NCBI GenBank assembly: GCA_016791445.1
Contig: JAEUMP010000023.1
Coordinates: 1 to 64,000, forward strand
Length of the DNA: 64,000 bases
Direction: 5' to 3'
Source: Hyphomonadaceae bacterium
GTDB lineage: Bacteria > Pseudomonadota > Alphaproteobacteria > Caulobacterales > Aquidulcibacteraceae
Notes under the pieces: generated by a model
Database searches by the model: none
The model's input: only the letters and a program-made list of their open reading frames with translations
Told to the model about the DNA's origin: nothing
In this document: positions 51,487-61,497 of the stretch, piece after piece
Numbering within the stretch: the stretch's first letter is position 1
Layout: each line of letters begins with the position of its first letter
Position numbers and translations under genes: made by a program

Positions 51487-52704
51487 CTAGCGCTTCCGAC
51501 GCGTGCCCGTGGGCGGGGTGATCGCGGGCGCGGCTTCCGGCGGCGGCGCAGGCAGCGCGGCGACCGGCGAGGACGGCGCCTCGACCGTCGCGTTCTTGAT
51601 GCACGACCCCATGTCCTTCAGCGCATGCTCGCCGAGGCAGAAGGCGTTTTCGTACCGGAACCGCGCCGCCGACATGCACTGGTAGAACTGCACCTGGGCC
51701 AGCTCGAGACAACGGCTCGTCGATCCCTCCGCGAGCAGGCGGTCGGCCTGCGCGGCCGGCTCCTTCGTCGCGTCGAGCGCATAGAGCGCGGCCAGCGTCG
51801 TCATGCGGTTGATGGTCTGCACGCGATCATGGTGCGCGCGCAGCACCGGCGCCGGCGCGGGCGTCGCGAGCGCGGTGAGCTGCGCGGTCGGCGCCACGGG
51901 CGTGGTGCGGAAGGTGTCCCAGAAATTCGCGCCGCCGAACTGCGTCGGATCGGACCAGGGGGAGAAGGATGCGGCGGCCGCCTGCAGGCGCGGAGCCATC
52001 ACCGCATCGACATTGCGCGTGGCCGCATCGTTGGCGAGACGCTTCATGCGCTGCACGCGGGCGGGCTGCTGCGGCGCGATCTGGTTGGCCCAGCGCTGCT
52101 TCTGCAGCGAATAGGCAAGCTCCTTGTAGCGCTCGCCGACAAGGAACACGCGCGCGCCGTCGGCGCGGGCGGCCGTCAGCGCGAGCCGTGCGGCGTCTTC
52201 CCCGCCCTTCAGCGTCTGCGCATAGCCGGGATCGAGGGTGAGGCCGCGGATCATGACATCGCGCCCGTAATGGGCGGCGGTGTCGCGCACGGCCTTCACG
52301 AATTCGGGCGACTGGGCGGCGGTCAGCGCGCCGTAGGCGATCCAGCCCCTGGTCAGCGCCTCGCGATTGACGCCGGCGGCGCGATCGAGCGCCCGCTCCA
52401 GCTCATCGGCGGTGCCGAGCGCGCCCGTCTCGAGCGCGGAGATGTCGTTCTGGAAGGCGGCATAGTTGCCGACAGACGACGCCAGCGGTTCTCCCGGCGG
52501 CTCCGGCGGCGGGGCGGGCTCGACCGGGGCGGCGACCGGCGGCGGCGGCGCCTTCTTGGCCTTCGCCTTGGTCTGGCCGTCCGCGGGCGACGCCATCAGG
52601 GCCGCAGCCATCACCATGATCGCCGGCGCCATCGCCAGCACGGTCCACGCCTTCATCCGGGGCGCTCCCTGAGAGCCGGTCCGAGTGCTGTCCTGAGTGC
52701 TCAT
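51487..52704 (-). CDS. Hypothetical exported protein with Ala/Pro-rich linkers
   Basis: 405 residues, family not recognised. An N-terminal hydrophobic signal anchor lies at about 18-38 (WTVLAMAPAIMVMAAALMAS), followed by a basic/Pro-rich linker with AKAKKAPPPP and PPPEPPGEP. A largely helical central domain and four cysteines near the C-terminus (CLELAQVQFYQC, FCLGEHALKDMGSC) suggest disulphides in the periplasm. ATG at 52704 lies at the start of the signal; an upstream extension is not plausible. Divergent from the histidine kinase across about 100 bases. Confidence 0.62.
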   Translation of the reverse strand: MSTQDSTRTGSQGAPRMKAWTVLAMAPAIMVMAAALMASPADGQTKAKAKKAPPPPVAAPVEPAPPPEPPGEPLASSVGNYAAFQNDISALETGALGTADELERALDRAAGVNREALTRGWIAYGALTAAQSPEFVKAVRDTAAHYGRDVMIRGLTLDPGYAQTLKGGEDAARLALTAARADGARVFLVGERYKELAYSLQKQRWANQIAPQQPARVQRMKRLANDAATRNVDAVMAPRLQAAAASFSPWSDPTQFGGANFWDTFRTTPVAPTAQLTALATPAPAPVLRAHHDRVQTINRMTTLAALYALDATKEPAAQADRLLAEGSTSRCLELAQVQFYQCMSAARFRYENAFCLGEHALKDMGSCIKNATVEAPSSPVAALPAPPPEAAPAITPPTGTRRKR

Positions 52705-52803
52705 CAACTGCTCTTCATTTCGCTTGAGGGCCGTCCTCGCTGTCGCGCGGCGACCGGGGTCGCTAGGCTCGTAAACGGATTCCCGCCTCGAGGGGGTGAG
52801 TAT

Positions 52804-54021
52804 TTGGTAATTGCTGCAGCCCGCAACGCGCACGGCGAACACGCCGTTAACCCCGTCGTTTCCCGGACCGTGTCCTTCGCGCTCTGGGGCTGGATGGCGG
52901 GCGCGGTGATTGTGTGCCTGTTCGCCTCCCTGATCGGCGCGGCGCCCCGCGCAGCGGCGCTGGCGGCGGCGCTCGCGTTGACGCCGGCTTTCGCAACGCT
53001 CCTGTTGGCCCCCCGATCGGGCGAAAACGGGGCGGCGTCCATGCTCATCGGCAGTTGGGTTGCTGTCGCGAGTGCGGCGGCGGCATTGACCGGCGGCGCG
53101 CTCTCGCCCGTCAGCGCCGCCTTCGCGATCGCGCCGGCGCTGGCGCTGCGCCTCTACGGCGCGGGTCGTGCGGCGGAAGCGGCCTGCCTGAGCGTGCTCG
53201 GCTACGCCTTTGCGGCGGCGGCGGCGCAGGCTGTCGGCGGTCCGTGGAAAGCCGTGGCGCCGGGTTCGTTCACCGTCCTGTCGCTCGCCTTCGCCGGCTG
53301 GCTCATCGCCACGGCGAAAACGGCGCCGGCCGCCGCACCCTCCCCCGAAGTGCGCCGCATCGGCGAGGTGGCGCACGAACTGCGCACGCCGCTCAACCAC
53401 ATCCTTGGCTTCGCACAGGTGATGCAACAGCAGCTGTTCGGACCGCTGGCGCCGAAATACGCGGAGTATGCCGGCCTCATCGTTTCAAGCGCGCGCCGCA
53501 TGAGCACGCTGGCGACCGACTGGCTGGACATGGCGCGCCTCGATGCGGGCCGCTACGAAATCGCGCCGGAACGTTTCGATCTCGCGCAAATGGCGCGCGA
53601 GGCGGTGGAGGCCGCAAGTGTCGGCGGCGACTGGACGGGCGAGATCGTCGCGGACAATGCGGACGCGCCGACGCCGATCGACGCCGACGCGCGCGCCGTG
53701 CGCCAGATCCTCGACAACCTCATCGCCAACGCCATGAAATTCACGCCGACCGGCGGGCGCATCGTGGTGCGGCTGTCTTCGGGAACGCGCGCGATCGCCA
53801 TCGACGTCATCGACAACGGTCCCGGCGTCTCCGACGCCGACAAGCTGCGCCTGTCACGACCGTTCGAGCGCGGCGCGGGCGTCGCGGCGGTGGAGGGCGC
53901 GGGTCTCGGGCTCACGCTCGTGAAGGCGCTGGCGCGCGCACACAAAGGCAGTTTCGATATTCTCGACGCCCCCGGCGGCGGCGCGCTCATGCGCGTGCGC
54001 CTGCCTGCGCCGCGCGCCTAG
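52804..54021 (+). CDS. Membrane sensor histidine kinase, DivJ/PleC-like core
   Basis: 405 residues. The N-terminal half has five or six closely spaced membrane helices (about 25-175). HisKA follows with His191 in VAHELRTPLNHILGFAQVM, then the LFGPL and DWLDMARLDAGRYE segments typical of PleC/DivJ-family kinases, and an HATPase domain (NLIANAMKFTPTGG; GAGLGLTLVKALARAHKG). TTG at 52804 has GGGGGTGAG upstream; GTG at 52869 is an alternative. No response regulator lies near, so it is an orphan kinase that may signal through DivK-type regulators, as inference. Confidence 0.82.
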   Translation: MVIAAARNAHGEHAVNPVVSRTVSFALWGWMAGAVIVCLFASLIGAAPRAAALAAALALTPAFATLLLAPRSGENGAASMLIGSWVAVASAAAALTGGALSPVSAAFAIAPALALRLYGAGRAAEAACLSVLGYAFAAAAAQAVGGPWKAVAPGSFTVLSLAFAGWLIATAKTAPAAAPSPEVRRIGEVAHELRTPLNHILGFAQVMQQQLFGPLAPKYAEYAGLIVSSARRMSTLATDWLDMARLDAGRYEIAPERFDLAQMAREAVEAASVGGDWTGEIVADNADAPTPIDADARAVRQILDNLIANAMKFTPTGGRIVVRLSSGTRAIAIDVIDNGPGVSDADKLRLSRPFERGAGVAAVEGAGLGLTLVKALARAHKGSFDILDAPGGGALMRVRLPAPRA

Positions 54022-54479
54022 CGGCACATCCTGTCCCAGCCGGCTTTCGGCGGCGCGAGCGGATCTTCAACGACGCTCCACCATTCCACGCCGCACGCGC
54101 CGTCGCGCGCCGCCAGACGGCACTCGAGCGCGGGCCCCACGCCGCCGCGTTCGCGCGCCTCGATGCAGGTGAAGCCGTCCGCCTGCAACGCCGTGCGGAT
54201 GGCGGAGACTGGCTTGCCCGTCACATGCGCCTGCACGCGCCGCTCGAACGAGGGGCCATAGCTTTGCGCGCTCGCCCCGCGCCAGGCGCCGAAATCGAGA
54301 CCGCCCGAACCGGCGCCTTCGGGCGGCGCAGCCGTGACCTGCTCGGCCGCCGCCACCGTCGGCGCGGGCGCCGTGCCGCGATTTTTCTGGAACGGGTTTT
54401 CCCCGGACGTCTGCGCAAAGGCCGCGCCCGAAACGACGAGTACGACCGCGAGGCCGGCGATGGTTCTCCGCAACTTCAT
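54018..54479 (-). CDS. Small hypothetical periplasmic protein
   Basis: 153 residues. Signal peptide MKLRRTIAGLAVVLVVSGAA with cleavage after AFA; a low-complexity linker (TAPAPTVAAAEQVTAAPPEG) is followed by a compact domain with three cysteines (FTCIEARERG, ECRLAARDGACGVEWW) and a final Cys-Arg. Disulphide-bonded periplasmic location is likely. Its stop overlaps the histidine kinase stop, the two genes converging over CTAG. Function unknown. Confidence 0.62.
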   Translation of the reverse strand: MKLRRTIAGLAVVLVVSGAAFAQTSGENPFQKNRGTAPAPTVAAAEQVTAAPPEGAGSGGLDFGAWRGASAQSYGPSFERRVQAHVTGKPVSAIRTALQADGFTCIEARERGGVGPALECRLAARDGACGVEWWSVVEDPLAPPKAGWDRMCR

Positions 54480-54489
54480 TCTCCGAAAA

Positions 54490-55860
<1,371 letters not shown>

Positions 55861-56042
55861 CGGGCGTCCGCGTACGGCGAAGTGGATTCTCCGCCGGGGC
55901 CGCGCGTGATACGCCCTATTGTGTCGCTACGGGAAGGGTGGACAAACGCGCGCGGCGTCCACAAGTGTCCCGACACCGGCGCCCCGCTCCCCGGACTCAT
56001 GCCGGGGGGATGCTCATAACCCGCCGGCGATTGAGGAAATTC

Positions 56043-56660
56043 ATGGACGGCAACGCCAAGCCCCGCCCCGCGCCCCTGGCCGCGGTCGTGAAGAAACCGA
56101 CCCGCGAAGAGGCCATGGAAGCCGTCCGCACGCTCCTCGCATGGGCCGGGGACAACCCCGCCCGCGAAGGCCTGCTCGACACGCCCCGCCGCGTCGTGGA
56201 CGCCTATGAGGAGTGGTTCCAGGGCTATGACGCCGACCCCGTGAAGGAGCTGTCGAAGACGTTCGAGGACGTCGGCGGCTACCACGACCTCGTCATGCTC
56301 AAGAAGATCGACGTGGAAAGCCACTGCGAGCACCACATGGCCGCCTTCCTCGGCAAGGCCTGGGTGGCCTACATGCCGGCGGGCAAGGTGGTGGGCATCT
56401 CCAAGATCGCCCGCGTCGTGGAAATCTTCGCCAAGCGCCTGCAGAGCCAGGAAACGCTCACCGCCCAGATCGCGGGCGCGCTGGAAAGCGCGCTCGCCCC
56501 CGCCGGGGTGGCCGTCCTTATCGACGCCGAGCACCAGTGCATGACCACCCGCGGCGTGCGCCACAAGGATGTCACCACGGTAACGACCCAGTTCACCGGG
56601 GTATTCGAGACGGATTCAGAGATCAGGAACCGGTTCCTGAAGCTCGCCGGCTATGGTTGA
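56043..56660 (+). CDS. folE: GTP cyclohydrolase I
   Basis: 205 residues, normal for the enzyme that opens the GTP ring to form dihydroneopterin triphosphate for folate and related pterins. Catalytic and zinc residues are visible in VESHCEHHMAAFLGKAWVAY and the later Cys in AEHQCMTTRGVRHKD; the QTHERL-type segment is QSQETLTAQI. The ATG at 56043 has TGAGGAAATTC upstream; the 35-codon in-frame extension is Arg-rich and unlikely. folE and hisI lie near each other as in other Alphaproteobacteria. Confidence 0.95.
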   Translation: MDGNAKPRPAPLAAVVKKPTREEAMEAVRTLLAWAGDNPAREGLLDTPRRVVDAYEEWFQGYDADPVKELSKTFEDVGGYHDLVMLKKIDVESHCEHHMAAFLGKAWVAYMPAGKVVGISKIARVVEIFAKRLQSQETLTAQIAGALESALAPAGVAVLIDAEHQCMTTRGVRHKDVTTVTTQFTGVFETDSEIRNRFLKLAGYG

Positions 56661-56779
56661 CCAACGTTCAACTTGATTCCGGCCTGAAGTTGGGGTCAGT
56701 CTGCTCACCCGTCGCGCGAAATTGTCGCGGGCCGTTGCTTTGAACGGCCAGATCCGACGGCCCGAAGACGAGGCAGACT

Positions 56780-57148
56780 ATGGCTTACGCTTCAGATTCT
56801 TTTGAACATTCTTCCGGACGCCGGCCACTGCGCTCCAGCGAGGACCGTGTCGTCTGCGCCACGCCGAGCCCCGGCAAGGCGCCCACCCGCATCCTGCGCT
56901 GGAAGTACGAGGCGCTCCGCCGCGCCATCCGTCAGGTGATCGTCGGCGCCGGCAGCCGCGGCGCGACGCTCGAGGACCTCGTCCGCGAGGTGCCGGCGAA
57001 GCTCACCGACGCCGAGCGCGCGGATCTCGGCTCGATCTCCTGGCACGTGACGACCGTGAAGCTCGACCTCGAAGTGAAGGGCGAAATCCAGCGCGTCAGC
57101 GGCGCCACGCCTGCCCGCCACGTCCGCGTGCTGCGCGACGCCGCCTGA
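56780..57148 (+). CDS. Small hypothetical winged-helix-like protein
   Basis: 122 residues. A basic, low-complexity N-terminus precedes a compact C-terminal domain with ILRWKYEALRRAIRQVIVGA, LEDLVREVPAKLTD and GSISWHVTTVKLDLEVKGEI, resembling the DUF6958-type winged-helix family (moderate confidence). It could bind nucleic acid. A short hairpin (CAACTT...GAAGTTG, 56669-56694) lies in the gap after folE. ATG at 56780. Function unknown. Confidence 0.6.
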   Translation: MAYASDSFEHSSGRRPLRSSEDRVVCATPSPGKAPTRILRWKYEALRRAIRQVIVGAGSRGATLEDLVREVPAKLTDAERADLGSISWHVTTVKLDLEVKGEIQRVSGATPARHVRVLRDAA

Positions 57149-57150
57149 AA

Positions 57151-57434
57151 CTATTTCGGCCGGCAGGCCTCCACCGCCGCCGCAATCTTCGGCGAGGAAG
57201 GATCCAGCGCCATCTTTTCCTGCGTGCTCAGCGCGCCGAGCTGGCCGACGAAGCAGCTGCAGTAGGGCTCGATCTGATCCGCCGGCGCGCCGGACTTGGC
57301 CGCCGACGACATGCAGTTTTCCTTCGCGCTCTTCTCGAACGACTTGTTGAACCCCTCCTCGAACTGCGGATTGCCGCAGGCGACGAGGGCGATGCACGCC
57401 AGTCGACGAGGACGATGCGTCCGTGGATATTCAT
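57151..57434 (-). pseudogene. Small lipoprotein gene with a frameshift in the signal peptide
   Basis: Read from a well-placed ATG at 57434 (GGGGAG six bases upstream), the sequence starts MNIHGRIVLV, then loses frame near 57400-57406. One base further on it reads ...LACIALVACGNPQFEEGFNK through SAKENCMSSAAKSGAP and PYCSCFVGQLGALSTQEKMA to EACRPK-stop at 57151. The second part is a perfect lipobox (LVAC) and a Cys-rich domain, so the intact gene would encode about 94 residues. The total length (284) is one base short of a codon multiple. It is either a true pseudogene or a sequencing error. No alternative start precedes the second part in its frame. Confidence 0.68.
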
Positions 57435-57529
57435 GTCCGTCTCCCCGAACCCCGCTGCGTTCTTGCGGTGCGGCCTAAATTGGCGCCAATCGCTTCGCAA
57501 CGCACGCGCCCTCTCTCCCGGAACACGCC

Positions 57530-57904
57530 ATGGCAGACGCCGCCGCAGAAACGACGCTCACTCTGACGCCCGCCTTCAACGCCGACGGCCTCATTGCCGC
57601 CATCGCGCAAGACGCGGCGAGCGGCGAAGTGCTGATGCTGGCGTGGATGAACGCCGAGGCGCTGAAGCTGACGCTCGAGACCGGGCGCGTGACCTACTGG
57701 TCGCGCTCGCGCCGCGCGCTCTGGACCAAGGGCGAAACCTCCGGCCACACGCAACGCCTGATCGAAGCGCGCATCGATTGCGATCAGGACGCGATCCTCC
57801 TGCGCATCGAACAGACGGGCGCGGCCTGCCACACCGGCGCGCGCAGCTGCTTCTACCGCACCGTCGCCGCCGACGGCGCGCTCACGCGCGAGGACACGCC
57901 ATGA
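57530..57904 (+). CDS. hisI: Phosphoribosyl-AMP cyclohydrolase
   Basis: 124 residues, single-domain HisI without the HisE part. Zinc and magnesium-binding motifs are visible: [25 protein letters not shown] and [11 protein letters not shown]. It hydrolyses phosphoribosyl-AMP in histidine synthesis. The ATG at 57530 follows an AGG-poor leader but the N-terminus is typical. Its stop overlaps the start of the small membrane-protein gene as ATGA. Confidence 0.95.
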   Translation: MADAAAETTLTLTPAFNADGLIAAIAQDAASGEVLMLAWMNAEALKLTLETGRVTYWSRSRRALWTKGETSGHTQRLIEARIDCDQDAILLRIEQTGAACHTGARSCFYRTVAADGALTREDTP

Positions 57905-58188
57905 AAGCGCTGCGCTGGCTCTTCGCGGTCGTGATCTTCCTCTGCGCCTTGCCGGTGCTGGCGATGCTCGCGGCGACGACGGTCGGCGACGCTGCAGGCT
58001 GCAGGGTCGATGAAAGCGGCGCCCATCCGTGCGTGATCTTCGGCGCGGACGTCGGCGGGACGCTCTACGCGGGCTTCACCTCGGCGTGGTACTCCTTCGT
58101 GACCTTGCCCGTCGGCGCGGTCGTCGCCTTCATCTGGCTCGCGGCGGAAGCCACGTCATTCATCGTGCGCCGGCGCCGCGCCGGCTAG
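57901..58188 (+). CDS. Small two-span membrane protein
   Basis: 95 residues with two hydrophobic segments (about 4-26 and 62-88) and a loop holding two cysteines ([16 protein letters not shown]) that probably faces the periplasm. ATG overlaps the hisI stop (ATGA), so it is translationally coupled. Not recognised. It ends convergent with the SRPBCC gene, their stops overlapping by four bases. Confidence 0.65.
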   Translation: MKALRWLFAVVIFLCALPVLAMLAATTVGDAAGCRVDESGAHPCVIFGADVGGTLYAGFTSAWYSFVTLPVGAVVAFIWLAAEATSFIVRRRRAG

Positions 58189-58622
58189 AACAGCGCCAGA
58201 TCGAGGCCGACGAGGATCATCGCCCAGCCCGCTTCGGTCCTCTCTCTCCACGGCGCGTTTTCCGCCGACAGTTCGTGTCGCAGAGTGAGCACGCAGGCGT
58301 CGGGACCATCGGGAATGATCGTGATTTCCACGGTGGACATTTCCGGCCCGTATTTCGGCACGCCGAACGTGAAGACGAGCCGGCGCGGCCGGTCGATCTC
58401 CAGATATTTCCCCATGTGTTCGACATCCTCGCCGTCGCGGCGATCGACGAATACGAAGCCCCCACCGACGCGCGGATCAATCTCCGCGCGCACCATTTCG
58501 CCCGTCGCCGTGGCGAACAGGAACCGGCGCGCGACCTGCGGGTCGAGCCAGGCATCGAATACGCGCGTCGCGGGCCATGCAAAGCGCCGGCTCAGTTCGA
58601 GACAGATGGGCCGGTCGCTCAT
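58185..58622 (-). CDS. SRPBCC (AHSA1-like) domain protein
   Basis: 145 residues. The START/Bet v 1-like fold is shown by LSRRFAWPATRVFDAWLDPQ, GGGFVFVDRRDGEDV and the C-terminal [16 protein letters not shown] helix. Such proteins bind hydrophobic ligands. It is the last gene of an ArsR-SRPBCC-SRPBCC operon. Start ATG at 58622, 9 bases after the upstream SRPBCC stop. The ligand is unknown. Confidence 0.85.
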   Translation of the reverse strand: MSDRPICLELSRRFAWPATRVFDAWLDPQVARRFLFATATGEMVRAEIDPRVGGGFVFVDRRDGEDVEHMGKYLEIDRPRRLVFTFGVPKYGPEMSTVEITIIPDGPDACVLTLRHELSAENAPWRERTEAGWAMILVGLDLALF

Positions 58623-58631
58623 GCCCGCCCC

Positions 58632-59165
58632 TCAGTCCGCCGCATCAAGCGGATAGAGCGCTGTGTAGTATCGTTCGAGTTCGGCAATGTTTGCCCAGAA
58701 GGGCTTGGGTTTTGCGTCGCGCAGGAGCGCTTCGAGAATATCGGTGTGCGCGTGCCATCCGCCGCTGACATCGACCATCTCGTCGCGGTTCGGCAGTTCC
58801 GCATGGGTGATGACGAAGCGCACCTTGTCGCCCACTTCGGTGAGTTCGAAAGTCACCAGCGACTTTCCGTCCCCCTCGCCCCACCAGAAGGCGAGCGCCT
58901 TCGGCGGCTCCCATCGGACCATCTCGCATGGCGAGTCGAACCCCTCGATCGCGGTCTTGTACTTTTCAGGGCCGGTTTCATCGGTGATGTTGCGGTGCTG
59001 GAAGAAGAGCGAAAAGGCGCCGTTCTCCGCCATCTCGCCGCCGGCGAACCAGCGCCTGCGCTTGTCGGCATCGGTAAGGAACGCCCAGACGCGATCGATC
59101 GGTCCCGGCAGCAGGCGTTCGAGACGCACCGTCTTCGGCGCGGGAGATGTGGCGTAGTCGGACAT
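58632..59165 (-). CDS. SRPBCC (AHSA1-like) domain protein
   Basis: 177 residues of the same fold: LERLLPGPIDRVWAFLTDAD, KRRRWFAGGEMAENGAFSLF and a C-terminal helix DILEALLRDAKPKPFWANIA. The pair of SRPBCC genes behind an ArsR regulator is a widespread unit, often linked to activator-type (AHSA1) or toxin-sensing functions without clear biochemistry. ATG at 59165, separated by nine bases from the ArsR stop. Confidence 0.85.
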   Translation of the reverse strand: MSDYATSPAPKTVRLERLLPGPIDRVWAFLTDADKRRRWFAGGEMAENGAFSLFFQHRNITDETGPEKYKTAIEGFDSPCEMVRWEPPKALAFWWGEGDGKSLVTFELTEVGDKVRFVITHAELPNRDEMVDVSGGWHAHTDILEALLRDAKPKPFWANIAELERYYTALYPLDAAD

Positions 59166-59174
59166 GGTCGTCTC

Positions 59175-59504
59175 CTAAGTCTCGTCGTCTTCGCGCAGCG
59201 CGCGTTCCAGCGCGTCGAGGCGCGCATTCCAGAAATTTCGTTGTCGTTCGATCCAGACCGCCGCCTCGTCGAGGGGCTTTGGATTGAAGGAGAGGATGTG
59301 CTCGCGCCCGTCGCGCCTGCGGTTCACGAGCCGCGCACGCTCCAGCACGCGGATGTGCTTGGAGACGGCGTTGAGCGTCATGTCGAAGGGCGCGGCGAGC
59401 TCCGTCACCCGCGCCTCCCCGCGCGCAAGCCGCTTGAGGATCGCGCGCCGCGTCGGATCGGCGAGAGCGAGCATCGTATCGTCGAGCTGGGCGGCGCTTG
59501 GCAT
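59175..59504 (-). CDS. ArsR-family transcriptional repressor
   Basis: 109 residues with the winged helix: MLALADPTRRAILKRLARGE, ARVTELAAPFDMTLNAVSKH (recognition helix), then IRVLERARLVNRRRDGREHI. The metal-binding CxC of ArsR/SmtB is missing, as in most regulators paired with SRPBCC proteins. It heads the SRPBCC operon. ATG at 59504 has AAAGG eight bases upstream, and an inverted AT-rich element covers the start region, consistent with autoregulation. Confidence 0.88.
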   Translation of the reverse strand: MPSAAQLDDTMLALADPTRRAILKRLARGEARVTELAAPFDMTLNAVSKHIRVLERARLVNRRRDGREHILSFNPKPLDEAAVWIERQRNFWNARLDALERALREDDET

Positions 59505-59528
59505 ATTATACCTTTCGGTTGAATAATA
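59504..59528. promoter_or_regulatory. Putative ArsR operator over the start codon
   Basis: TATTAT at 59504-59509 and ATAATA at 59523-59528 form outer arms, and ACC/GGT form inner pairs, in the last bases before the ArsR start. The symmetry is imperfect by three bases. Position at the translation start of the regulator suggests autorepression. Confidence 0.4.
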
Positions 59529-59569
59529 AGCCGCCGCAGGCGGGAGTCAATCCTGCGTGACTTTCGGAC

Positions 59570-61423
59570 CTAGCCTTCGAGTTTTTCCAGCGGTCCCACG
59601 CCGACGGCGCGCTCCGGCTTCACGCGGAAGCTCGCGACCTTGGCGGTCGTGTACTCCTTCGAGAGCACCGTGGAGACGGTATAGAAATCCGCCACCGCCT
59701 CGTTGCGCTTCAGCGTCAGCACCGTGAAGCCGCGATGCGTCGGATCATGCCACTTCACTTCCGGGTTCGCGTCGACGAAAGCCGCGCCCACATCGATGCC
59801 GACATCCTTCACGAAATCGCCCGTGCCCGGCGACGAGATCGATGTCGCCGCGAATTCGACGCCCACGCGCGTCGCGCCGTCATCGCTCATGAGTTCATTG
59901 GCCCACGCGGTGTGGCTGTCGCCGGTGACGACGATAGGATTGGCGTCGGCGGCGGCGAGCATCTGGTAGAGCCGCCGGCGCTGTGCGGGATAACCGTCCC
60001 AGCCATCGAGATTGAGCGGGATCTTGAAGCGCGTGAGCTGCAGGAAGCGCCCGATGCCGGGGCTCAGCGTCTCCAGTTGCGCGACCAGTTCCGCCGGCAG
60101 TCCGGAGAAATCCGGCGCCGTCACGCGCGCCATCACCGTCTGGTTGCCGAGCACCTGCCATGTCGTGCCCGCCGCGCGCGACGCCTCGACCTCCGCCTTC
60201 AGCCAGCTCTCCTGCGCCGCGCCCAGCAACGCCCGCGACGGATCGGCGAGCTTGCCGCGCTTGAAGCCTTCAATGTCCGGCATCACCGAGACGCCTACCG
60301 GCGGATTGCGCGGATCGATCGTGCGCATGCGCGCGCCGTTCGTGATCGGGCGACCGTTCTCGATCAGAACGGGAAGATCGCGCGTGGCGGCGGTGCGCGC
60401 CGCGCCCGGCGCAAGCGGGCGCGGATTGGCGGCGTCGGTGAAATCCCACGCCATCATCGCGGGGCCGAGATCCTTCGCGTAGTCGAGCGGCTCGGTGCGC
60501 GCGAGGAGACGCGTCTCCAGCATGATCACCGTCGCCAGATCGCCCCACTGGAACGAGCGGTTGATCGCCTCGAACGGCTTGCCGGGCTCGGGATCGCGGA
60601 TCGGCATCCACTCGTAATAGGCCTGCAGGGCGGCCGCGCGGCGCGCATTCCACTCGCCTTCGTTATTCTCGGCGTTGTGATTTTGTGCGCCGCCCTGCCA
60701 GCTGTCATTGGCGGTCTCGTGATCGTCCCAGACGACGATCCACGGCGCCATCGCATGCGCCGCCTGCAGCTCGGGCTCTTCCTTGTATTGCGCATGCCGC
60801 AGGCGATAATCGCCGAGCGTGACGATCTCCACTTCCGGACGCGGCAGCCGCCCCATCTTCAGCGCGACGTCGCCGCCGTAGCCGTTCAGGCCGTACTCAT
60901 AGATGTAGTCGCCGAGGTGGAGCACCGCATCGATGCCCTCCTGCTTCGTCAGCGCCTCATAGGCATTGAAGAAGCCGAACGCATGGTTCGAACACGACAC
61001 CACGCCGAGCTTCACTTCGCTCACGCCCGCGCGCGGCAGCGTGCGGGTGCGCCCGACCGGCGAGCGGGCATTGCCGCACAGAAAGCCGTAGTGCAGTTCC
61101 TGGTTCGGCCGCAGCCCCTGCACATCCACCTTCACGGTGTAATCGCGCTCGCCGCTCGTGATCAGTTCACCCGTCTGCACCACGCTGCGCAGTTGCCGGT
61201 CGCTCGCCACGACCCAACGCACCGGCACGGGCCCCGCGCCCTCCGGCGTCACCCGCGTCCAGATGACGACGCTGTCGGTGCGCGGATCGCCGCTGGCCAC
61301 GCCGTGCTTGAACGCAACGACCCCGTCATAGCGTGGCGATCGCGCGGGCGTGCCGCACGCCGTCGTGGCAGAGGCGCCCGCCGCCAGCGCCGTGAGGGCC
61401 GCCCGCCGTGTCAGCTTCGTCAT
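59570..61423 (-). CDS. PhoD-like alkaline phosphatase/phosphodiesterase
   Basis: 617 residues. Twin-arginine-type lipoprotein leader (LTRRAALTALAAGASATTAC) is followed by an N-terminal Ig-like domain (about 35-135) and a PhoD metallophosphatase domain with conserved Asp/His/Asn residues in LHLGDYIYEYGLN, VWDDHETANDSW and TGDSHTAWANE. PhoD enzymes hydrolyse phosphate esters outside the cytoplasm, using Ca2+ and Fe3+. Membrane-anchored periplasmic location is predicted. No Pho box seen. A β-1,3-glucan or other specialised substrate cannot be excluded. Confidence 0.9.
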   Translation of the reverse strand: MTKLTRRAALTALAAGASATTACGTPARSPRYDGVVAFKHGVASGDPRTDSVVIWTRVTPEGAGPVPVRWVVASDRQLRSVVQTGELITSGERDYTVKVDVQGLRPNQELHYGFLCGNARSPVGRTRTLPRAGVSEVKLGVVSCSNHAFGFFNAYEALTKQEGIDAVLHLGDYIYEYGLNGYGGDVALKMGRLPRPEVEIVTLGDYRLRHAQYKEEPELQAAHAMAPWIVVWDDHETANDSWQGGAQNHNAENNEGEWNARRAAALQAYYEWMPIRDPEPGKPFEAINRSFQWGDLATVIMLETRLLARTEPLDYAKDLGPAMMAWDFTDAANPRPLAPGAARTAATRDLPVLIENGRPITNGARMRTIDPRNPPVGVSVMPDIEGFKRGKLADPSRALLGAAQESWLKAEVEASRAAGTTWQVLGNQTVMARVTAPDFSGLPAELVAQLETLSPGIGRFLQLTRFKIPLNLDGWDGYPAQRRRLYQMLAAADANPIVVTGDSHTAWANELMSDDGATRVGVEFAATSISSPGTGDFVKDVGIDVGAAFVDANPEVKWHDPTHRGFTVLTLKRNEAVADFYTVSTVLSKEYTTAKVASFRVKPERAVGVGPLEKLEG

Positions 61424-61497
61424 GTGATCCTCCCGCGATCCTTTGCGGGCGACGAAAAGGCCCCGCTGGCCGCGGAGTCAACCGGAGGAAGATGCGC

